Shown one piece after another: positions 54,938-64,000 of a DNA stretch of 64,000 bases. The stretch lies in the NCBI GenBank assembly GCA_964019165.1, contig OZ025272.1:3211993-3275992 (forward strand), written 5' to 3'. The stretch comes from Mastigias papua. Its lineage: Eukaryota > Cnidaria > Scyphozoa > Rhizostomeae > Mastigiidae. The notes beneath the pieces were generated by a model, which saw only the letters and a list, made by a program, of their open reading frames with translations, made no database searches and had not been told where the DNA came from. The translations under genes and the position numbers were made by a program. How positions within the stretch are numbered: position 1 is the first letter of the stretch; every line of letters begins with the position of its first letter.

Positions 54938-57900
54938 TTATAGCAGTTCTTCGTCCTCAAACTGGACTGCAGTTTGCTCGTCAAGCTGGCTTTTCAATTC
55001 TCTTGCATCTGAAGATTTTGACTTCCTGATTTTGACAAACATTGCTGCGATAATGATGCCAAGAACTGCAAGGCCAACAGCTAATCCGATTGTAACAAAA
55101 GGAAGACTGGCGCCACTTTGGCCTAAATTAAGGAAATAGTTTAAAAAAACTGACTTGGTTGAGTAAGAAAAGACTTGTAGGGGTATGCAGAGTACTGAGT
55201 AAGAGATTAAAGAATGAACACTGAAGTGAAGAGGGGAAGAGTGTTCTATAGAAGATTTAGAACGAATGTGAAAGAGTTAGTGCATGAAAGAGATAACGAA
55301 TACCAACATGAATATGCTGTTGGGAAAGTCAAAGCGGATAGTCGTAAAAATGTGCATTCTTTAAATGGCATTTTGAGAACATTTTGTTGCATTTTGTGGC
55401 ATTAGTTTTTGGATGCAAGATTGAACCAAATCATGTTAAGAGATAAAAGACCATTCAATTTTTATCAAAGACATATCACAGACAATTGAAAGCTTCTTGT
55501 CCAGTACATAAAATATGATCCTTAACACACCTGAATCCCGACTGCGCCTCAGCGGACCTACATCCAACAACTGGTATTGAGAATGGGACTTCTTTCCATT
55601 TAGTCCGCTAATTTCTCTCTTCAACCTATTGACATTGTTTCCCTGACAACCAGCGGCACATGCGTCTGAGCTTGAAGATTTTCGGCACATAAACACAACA
55701 CAATGAATGTAAACCTTTGTGATTTCCTTGATGAAACTAAAAGCTTGCATTTGAAATCGTTGCTTTTTTGAACCAGCCTTAAGGAATTTTACGTTGGACT
55801 CTAGAGGGCATCTAGGATCAAAAAAGTAAGGCATCTGAGAGGAAGATAAATAGGAATGCAGCTATGTTACGTTGGAAATAGAAATAACTTCAAGGAAATG
55901 CATCGCTCAATGTCGAGAAAAATAATGAACTGAAGCCTTAAGTTGGAAGTTAACTCTCTACCAAAATGACTGCATTCGGTCCATAACACCTATTCCTGTC
56001 CATCTTATTCAAAAAGCAATAGTGCAATTAGAAATAAAGGTAGAGAACTGCTGGAAACGTTTGAAGAGCATGTTACTGTTTTATTCCAGTGGTAGTATTA
56101 TTCCAAAATATCTTTCAGTAGTGACCTTAGACATTAGAGGGTATAAATCCTCACGCACATAATCCTGTCTAATAAGTCAGTTAAACATCTTAAGCTTTTC
56201 AAGAAATTCAAATCATGGCTAGAAGTGAACCCCTTATGATCAATGCCATCAAAGCCTCATGTGTAAGAGATACAATAGAACCAAAGCAAATAAGTATTGC
56301 GATGTATTATAACTCCAAATATACCTGTCTTCAATAAAGATATATTTGAATGGATCTTTGCTGTAGTCCATTGTGGGAGTGGCGAAGCATCGATCGATGA
56401 GAATTACTAGATCACCATCATTGGATGTTGAATTTACTTCAAAATGCAATGTATCTGATAGCGTAACATCAATTGGATAATCTACGTGCTCTTGTGCAAA
56501 TAATCCGTCCTTGTACATCTTAAAATTATATTGAAACTTGCCAAATCCCTCTGCAAGGTGGAGAGTATTATTTGAAACAAGATCACGAGTGTGCATTGAT
56601 ATTTGTTTAAATGAGGGTGGACTGGAATCCAGAGAGTCAAAGTGCTAAAAACACCACAAAGAGTATTCAGGAATATTTTCTAAAAAGTTTCTTGATCTTT
56701 CTAGGTCTTGCAGGCATTCCCAGTCCTCAAATTTAATTCCTTGATTTCTCCAGATTTTCCAGGTTTTCTAGACTCTTGAGAAATCTCAACTTGCATTGAA
56801 GAATATAATATATGGTAGTCAGTTCTAATAATAATTCATGCTAAATTGTGGTCAATTCGCAACCTAGATTTGCAAGAAGATATGAACAGGAACAGATTCT
56901 ACAGATTTTAAAGAATAAGTAATAAATAAAATATATATTGATTGCAAAACCGCGATCACTAAGCTTTGATGCAAGTAAACAGTTTTGGGTGGAAGAATTT
57001 TTAGGTAGGGCTCTTGGTGGACATTGAAATGTCATTATCTTTTATGAAGGCCAAAAGCGTACTCACACGTACAGAGTGGGTTGGTTGGTAAAGCTCAAAG
57101 CGTACGTACGATGCAATTACTTTCAAAAGTGAGAGCTTGATGCATGTTGTCCTCATTGTATGAAAAACTGTTTTTGATAATGTGCAATATTCTTCAAGAA
57201 ATATCAAAGAAAACTTCATATTTTCGTATAGAGCTGGGTGGGTGGATTTAACCAAAAGAGTACACCCGCGTACAGGGTGGGTGGGTTGGTCAAAGATGTG
57301 ATAATTTTGAGAGTACATACTTTATGGGTGACCACAACATATAATTTAAAGCAGTTCAGGAGAGATCTGCAATCTTCTCTCCATATAACATGATAAATTT
57401 TTTTTTAGAGAAAGGCGAACAGGCTGTCTCTTCTAGCTGCAAATTGACAAGTTTGGAGTAACATATACCTTCTTTGATATCAATGATAGTTTGAGGCTTA
57501 AATGATTCCAAGCTCAAATATCCCAATTTATCATAGTGGCAAGAAAATGCAATTCTAACATCATGCTCTCTTGTCACCAGTTTCCCAGTTGGTATTGCTG
57601 TCATGTAAACCTCATTTTGATAAATTATGTGATCTTTTGTCTCTATCCTGTTGGAACCACAGAGGTGAGGAGCAGAATCCAGGATTATCTTGGAGTCTGA
57701 GAAAGATGCTTTACAGGACTTGTCCAAGAGGCTAATGTCTGAGTATTTTGAACTATTGAATACACTTCTTGGCATCTCAATGCGCATGTAATTAACACTG
57801 CAAGTTACATCACTGGCTTGATCTGATAAGGAGGCAATGATAGCAGTAAAAAGGGGTAGGAATCTGGTGTCTATTGAGATTAGATAACAAGTAGACATTG

Positions 57901-59450
57901 GCCTAGCTTTGTGGAAGGCAGTAAATCAGTGAATGGAAAAGCAGTTGAATTTCGTATGAGAGGAATAGTTACAGAAAATGTGAACTAATATAACTGGGCA
58001 TGTGAACATATCATTTGATATAAATACAATCACACTAAACATCAGACAAATATTTGATTTTTAAGCTACGTTTGCCGCAAGCTAAATAAGGATGATAATT
58101 GACCAATGATTTGTGACAGTTGAAAAAAGCATTTTACCTGATGACTTTGCTTCTTGCTGTGAAGAATCCTGGAATTGTTTGGAGAAATTATCATCAAATC
58201 AATTGATTAATGATTGATTTAGCATAATCACCATAGCTCAAATAACCCATTGAATTATTAGTGATTAAATCATAATGAATCATATATGTAATCAATCATA
58301 TATGTATGAATCTTATATGAGAATTGAAACGAGGCAGTCTTAACGTAAAAATACTAGCCCTATTTGTGATAGGATAATTTAGGCTCAACATTACTTGGTA
58401 GACTAAATACTACGAATCATTAGATAGTGTTTTCAGATAAGGACTATCAAGATTTCCAGTTCTTTTACTAGCTTGTAACCAGAAACAGAATGAGTACCAA
58501 GGATTGGTAATATTTTCAAAAATTTTCCAATCAATGCACAGGAAATAGATTTTATATATAACTGTTTGTTGAAGGGAAATTTTTAATGGTAGGCTCCACA
58601 TTTGGACGCCTTATAATGACTGCAGAATACCACAACAAATTCGAGGTACGGAAAGAGAATGGTATTCAGAAATAAGCCTTCTTCTTGTCGTAGCCTAGTG
58701 ATAAAAATCTAGCATTCTGTTAGCAACAATCAAAATTTAAACAGGAACGAATGTATGATAGGTAACGTGATGAATCCGTTAACAGTCTTGGTACAGTGGG
58801 CTACTTTGCAAGACTCAGTGTCTGTATCAAAGACGAGGTAATCAAGGTTAAAGGTTTCTCTTGCGATTACTGAGAGCTCTGTTCATTCAATCAGGAGTTA
58901 CCATCTTTGTGCCTTTAAGCAATTAAAGAACACTGGAGGATTTGTGGGTGAGTCGTTGCGAGTACCCTGCAGCAAGACTTTGCACCAACAACATGCGACT
59001 TGATAGCAGAAATGTCATGACCACTTGCAATCTTATTGTTTTATTGGAAATGTTATCAACCACAACCATTAAATGTTTGTCCATAAATGTCATCATTCTA
59101 AAAATTACAGGCATAATCATCCTGAAATTTTATTCTCAGGCTTTTTGAATTTGCATTGTCTTATTACTAGGAATAGTTACCAACACCTGGCAAAGAATTT
59201 GCTCTTGCACCAAAGAGGATAAATGTCTAGTTGGCATGGTTAATTGTATGTTTAATAAGATCTATGAAAATAATATAAATGAAGCAATCTGTCCTGCTAG
59301 AAAGAGACTTACCGGTCAAGTTGCTGTACAGAAATGTGGATATGGAAGTTTCTTTGAAAAGAATGGTAAATTAATGAAACAGCAATGTTACAAAATTCAG
59401 CTTACCCCAGCGTAGATGATCAAAAGTGCTGCTATCAGAAAGAACATCAT
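54938..59450 (-). CDS. ZP-domain type I membrane protein
   Basis: Exons (- strand): 59450-59406, 58168-58138, 57822-57469, 56644-56325, 55811-55531, 55122-54938. ZP proteins polymerise into extracellular matrices or coats. Exon 1 is a signal peptide (MMFFLIAALLIIYAG). Exon 3 is the ZP-N half, with cysteines in DVTCSVNY, DKSCKASF, HLCGSN and FSCHYDK. Exons 4-5 are the ZP-C half (FKMYKDGLFAQEHVDYPIDV, IDRCFATPT, IEDRCPLES, HCVVFMCRK, CAAGCQG). NRLKRE is a furin-type cleavage site just after the domain, as in egg-coat and uromodulin-type proteins. Exon 6 encodes a membrane helix (VTIGLAVGLAVLGIIIAAMFV) and a short acidic tail ending EDEELL. Exon 3 ends in phase 1 but exon 4 begins in phase 0, so one small linking exon of 3n+2 bases, probably between 56,645 and 57,468, is missing from this model. 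At least 405 residues. Biological target unknown. Confidence 0.9.
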
Positions 59451-60719
59451 CTTTGCGATACTTTTCAGCTATGTCCCTCTGTCACGCCAATTGATGAAGC
59501 AACTCTGTCGAGAGTAACTCGAGCCGTAGCTGCAGCCTCGCAATTTATTCTGATCACATGGCTACAAAGGAAGAAGAGCATCCGGCTATAGTTGCCCAAG
59601 ACAGACTGGGGGTAACTTCTTGCTCCAGGGTAGTCCCAACCGCATGCATTAAGAACCAGATGTGGTAACTTGACTTGATTAAATATAATGGTGTTATGTA
59701 AGTGGTCGATGGCCATAGCGGTAACATCAAACCATCATGTGAAGAGTAGAATTCGATATGATTGCAATTGAACCTAACAGTTCATAAAATAACTCTATTG
59801 CAATTTTAAAACGAATCGAAGATGAATGAATAAATATTCGATAGATATCAGACTATATTTTAAAAATAAAATAATAACCAGACCTGTAATCATTAGCTTT
59901 GAGGTATTTCAGGCCTCTGGAAAAAATAATAATAATAATAAAGCTTCTAACGTCAACTATGTTTCCAACATCAAACTGTAACATCATGGATCTCAAAAAA
60001 ACTATTTTGGATAAAAAAAGACCACATTAGTATCTACAAGTAAAATACTTCAGCTCTTCAAGGCACTGGAATGCAAAATGTTACAACACCGAGTATCTAT
60101 TCCTAGAAAAGAAGACTGGAAGCCCTTGAGTTTATAATGATTTCAAACTTTAGTATTCTGTTGATTGTAACCTGAATTCTAGTGTCTTTGTTTACAATTA
60201 CATTAAATATAAATTAATACTTACTGTATTTCTAAGATTAAAGATTTGATAGATCATTCGTTTTGCTAAGTCCTCATGAAAGGGTTGTTTGTCTTCTTTT
60301 TTGTGTTGTCATATAAAATAACTAAATAAATAAATAATAGCTAAATAAATATATCATGAGGCAAAACTCCTCTCACAAATATGCAAAACCTCTCTTCTCT
60401 AATAACGAGAACTTTACAATACTGATTCATTTCGGTGTTAAAATAACTTCTCAATGATTACTCAAATTCAATCCTGTCTTTCTTTTAAGTAGTTGTTGAC
60501 AATCTTTCTGTCTGGTTCATGTATCCCATGATGCAGTTTAAACTGGTTAGTTTGCACTGGTGACTTCATATTGGCAAGTTTGCTTTGGGTCTCAAGTCCT
60601 TGAACTCTACAACAGTTGATCTTGCCAGTTTGTATCATCCATTCCTAAATACTGTGGTTGATCTATAGTCAAAGTAAATAATATATAATATATTAAATAT
60701 TCTGCATTTATGTATGCAA
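59451..60719. other. Upstream of the ZP gene, no gene seen
   Basis: AT-rich, with an AATAAT run near 59,925-59,940 and AAAT-type repeats near 60,320-60,350. Nothing else recognised. Confidence 0.5.
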
Positions 60720-60865
60720 GAGGGGTAAGGCCGGACCAAGGATATTATGGATGCAGAAAATCAGACTGCACCGGATTATCAGGAATAGAGGCAGTTAGAG
60801 CAGCTCAGGATAGGAATGATAGGAAAAGAAGAGTTGAGGACTCAACAGTGCTCCTACGGTCTTAG
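60720..60865 (+). mobile_element. Possible LINE C-terminal tail fragment
   Basis: The + strand reads RGVRPDQGYYGCRKSDCTGL, then SGIEAVRAAQDRNDRKRRVE, then a stop shortly after. This resembles the GRP...W...GLSxxEAxRAAQDRxxWRxxV tail of some non-LTR elements. No upstream polymerase domain is seen. Confidence 0.45.
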
Positions 60866-63716
60866 CAGACTATGGAAATGAAGAAGATGTATGCAAGAGG
60901 CCTATTTGCAAGGTTTTTACTTCTTATCCTGCATTTAGGCTTTTTCGTATTATATCTATAGACACCTATGATCAAGCAATATTGATAATCGCAGAGTATA
61001 ATAAGGAGTTTCAACCTTCAATTGCTTAAGGCTTCATTTCTATATGAATAACTCCCAAGGCAGTTCATTCTTTTCACAGAGCCATGACCCTATAAATCAA
61101 CTGTCATTTATCTGCAATTGCAAATTATCAAGTTAAAACTTAGATAAAACTAATTACTTCCCACTTTCGTTCATAGATAAGTCAATGATAGAATCCACAA
61201 TATGAGGTTCTCAAATACTATCCAATTATACTTCAGCTTTCGGTTCGTTTCTTCTTAATGAAAAATTTCATTATAGCCCTATAAAGCAGACCATACCAAT
61301 GGTCACGCCCAGTTAGAAATGCGATGTGGTCATCAGGTTAGTTTAGACGATCATCTAAGCTGTTGACACAGTGATGCACTAATTGCCCCCTAAGCATGTT
61401 GTGGTCGACACATAAACGGTTATTCAGAGTGCAATGCTTGTACGTGTCACGTCGCTAGGAGAAGCCATGTTTAAGAAAGTAAGAGATAACTAACCTCCTA
61501 GGAATTTGATGATAAAATCTGATGCAAAGAAAGTAACATCGTTCGGTTTTGTGATCACGAATGCAAACGCTTTTTGTGAGAATAAAGTCTATAAGGATAT
61601 TAAGGCTCAAAATCGCTGAAATTTAAGAATTTAGAAGTTGAACAGAAATTTCGACTTAGAATTTGCTGCATATTCAAAATTATTTAGAAAACATAACCAT
61701 TCTGAGTTTCACTTGTCCGGTCTGAGAGTCATCAGGCTTTGATGCGACTCTGCAACTCTTTGAGGGATGTCCTTTATGCACTTTTCTGACTAAGAATATT
61801 GTCTATACGAATGCTAAAACTCAAAATTGCTGAGATTTAAGAATAATTTATGCATAATCTTAGACTCATAATTGGCAAATCTTAAGAATATTGAAGTCCA
61901 GGAAGAAAATTAGGTATTCTTATAAAAATACAGTGTGTAGTCAGCGAATTCATGAATTGACGATGTTAATCAACTCGACATTGGTCACAAGCATATATGT
62001 TTTGCATCAACCTCTCAGACAATGAGTGAGTAATTCAAGCTGATGACGGATAAATATATTGTAAATGTTCACAATATTGGATGACTTGCAAGGTTCAGAA
62101 CACTTTACAAGTGATAGGCTAATTGCAACACAGGTGCCATAATGAGTTTAGAGTTGAAAGCCATGGCTATTGTCATATTAGTCTATCAGAGTAAGGAAAT
62201 TCCCTTAAACTTAGCGTAGCCTCTTAGTTAATTGGACTTCTCGAATTCTTAAACCGATTTATGGAATTCAGCTTTCTTACTGGCTCTAACTTACTATGGT
62301 ATTTATTGTGATTATTGTGCTATTCATCGTATTTACCATGGTGTACATCATGGTTACTATCTTATTTATCGTGGTTTTCATTCTAAAGTTTTTAATCCAT
62401 CTCCCTTTACACAAATCTTTTAATCATCACAGATCTTTGAGTAAGCTTTAAATGCATTATAAATCAAATACTGATTCATACCCATTGATTAAATTTCAGA
62501 ATAGTCTTATGTACAGACTCTAAGTGAGAGATGCATTCAGTATTTAGAACTTTCCACTTCTTGTGACATAACTCTAGACCCTTCACTAGTTTGTCACTAA
62601 TGCTCATGGTTTGCAAGGCCTACTGGAATGTTTTCTCCATATTTGGCCTTGTTGCAAATCATCAAAGACACTTAGTTTTAAAAGCAGCATTAGCTATGGT
62701 CTGAATGCTTTTCTGTGTATTCTTGATTAAAATTTTGCTAACGCATTCTGTTTTTGTACTTATCTTATGTCTCTTGCACAGAGTCCTTATGTTTATTTCC
62801 ACATTCCACATTTAAATTTGCAATCAAAGATAAGTGAATTTCAAAGCAAATGAAAATGATCTAAGATACTCATTAGCCTTATATTAAAGCTATATTTATA
62901 TTGCGCAATTAAACAAAGAACTGCCTTAAAAAGCTTTGTTTGACATTGAATGTAAATAAACTTTAATTTTTGTGTCACCTTATCGTGTAATTGAGATACA
63001 ACAGTAACAAGTAGTAACAAGTAGTTTTCAGAATGCAGTCACTTTTTTGAACGTACAAGTAGGGTTTTCAGTTTAAAACATTCTTAAGTATTGAAAGTCA
63101 GTCTTGAATAATTCCAGCTAACAAAACGTTTTCTTGAATACAATTAATACTTCCACGGAACTAAAATCCTCCAAGATATATGATCATATGATACTTTGCT
63201 GTCACTTTGATCTTCAGGTGTAATCCAATTTTCTTATCTGAGAATGGATAAACGCAAATGCTCCTATCATGCCTAATGGTGGGGTATGACTAAGTTGCAA
63301 GTATTGTGGATACCTGTATGGTGACAAATTTAGCTTAATGGTAAATTAAATCTGACCATTGTACAGCCCTCATGTCTTGGATACCGGACGTTACCTATAC
63401 ACAAACAACTGAGTACCTAACAGTTTTAACGGTAGGCACGGAATATGGTAGATAGTGTCAGTAGAAGTAGACAAAGAATATGGTTTAAACAGAAACTCTC
63501 TTTTCTTACCACTTCAGTCAATGAGTTATTCCTCTTCCCAGACTTCGTCTGCTTGACTAGCGTGAACCCAGTTTACCGGATATACTGTGGGACAGCGGTA
63601 TCTATGTAGTTTATGAACTTTGACTTCTTCTGGAAGGCTCATATAGCTCGAAGACTGCTAAATGATTCCTGTCTTCTGTAATAGAAAGACAAAGAAGGAA
63701 GCAAGAACGAATAAAT
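60866..63716. other. No gene recognised
   Basis: AT-rich non-coding sequence. It includes a quasi-repetitive patch of TTTATTGTG, TTTACCATGG and TTTATCGTGG words at about 62,298-62,375. Its right end would contain the promoter of the exon at 63,717. Confidence 0.45.
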
Positions 63717-63761
63717 ATGAGAACGATTTTTCAGTTCTTATGTATCATCCTGTTTCTCCAG
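63717..63761 (+). CDS. Signal-peptide first exon of a gene running off the window
   Basis: ATG at 63,717 opens MRTIFQFLCIILFLQ (15 codons) and ends exactly at a strong donor, GTAAGA, in phase 0. A charged residue, a hydrophobic core and a phase-0 split after 45 nt match the first exon of the ZP gene at 59,450-59,406 in length and phase. The product is probably secreted or membrane-bound. A ZP paralogue in divergent orientation is possible but not shown. Confidence 0.5.
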
Positions 63762-64000
63762 GTAAGAAAAGCTGCAGGTAATTGAAGCCATGAGGATATT
63801 GTATCTCAATGCCATAAAAAGTTTTAATGGAAGTAAGCTGTCAGAGATATGCAGCTCTTATGAATTTCGGGGCGATTATTGTAAAGACTTTCCAGCTTTG
63901 TGAATACTAATGATGAGATTTGCATATCATTATAGTTGTGATTGATGATGGTTACATTGATGATTTTTGATAGATAATATGATTAAAATGGTTGTACTTA
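63762..64000 (+). other. Presumed first intron of the edge gene
   Basis: No second exon is visible before the window ends. Confidence 0.4.

Noticed and set aside
57001..57318. 105-codon frame on the - strand in the ZP intron
   Set aside because: Partly generated by the GTACAG/GGTTGG repeats and not flanked by usable splice sites in the right phase.

Overview
This is animal nuclear DNA. It is AT-rich, its genes are split into many small exons with GT-AG (occasionally GC-AG) introns, and its products are metazoan: ankyrin/coiled-coil proteins of the ANKRD26 type, COQ9, a tail-anchored cytochrome b5 and a zona pellucida (ZP) domain membrane protein. The many short inverted-repeat elements, a tRNA-derived SINE and decayed LINE pieces suggest an invertebrate, but the sequence alone does not fix the phylum. 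Most of the long open frames in the window are either exons of these genes or chance frames.

Left 26.5 kb: a tandem duplication of a unit of about 13.1-13.5 kb (about 62-12,230 and 13,175-26,530). Each unit carries one ANKRD26-like gene on the + strand: five ankyrin repeats in six small exons, an acidic variable exon, then coiled-coil exons. Copy 2 (15,841-25,738) is open throughout. Copy 1 (2,356-11,315) has an in-frame stop in its last large exon, a shorter C-terminal region, a 201-bp in-frame tandem repeat, and altered splice sites. Decayed coiled-coil exon remnants lie upstream of both copies, so the array has a longer history.

Middle (26.5-33.5 kb): gene-poor sequence with a GGAT-type microsatellite, a PIF/Harbinger-like MITE and a LINE reverse-transcriptase relic. 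From 41,626 down to 33,501 runs COQ9 on the - strand (nine exons recognised, last C-terminal piece not found), with two inverted-repeat elements in its introns. Between 41.6 and 47.2 kb lie a SINE with perfect target-site duplications, a hAT-like MITE, and another LINE relic.

Right part: cytochrome b5 on the - strand (53,061-47,784, five exons, complete protein), whose third intron holds a MITE, a tRNA-like sequence, three long TA arrays and a perfect 124-bp palindrome. A ZP-domain type I membrane protein follows on the - strand (59,450-54,938). The last 4.5 kb is mostly featureless; at 63,717-63,761 a 45-nt signal-peptide exon on the + strand looks like the start of a further secreted or membrane protein gene that leaves the window. 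COQ9 acts in mitochondrial ubiquinone synthesis, cytochrome b5 in electron transfer at the ER or outer mitochondrial membrane, the ZP protein at the cell surface, and the ANKRD26-like proteins (by family) at the centrosome or membrane cytoskeleton; nothing indicates that the four loci form one system.
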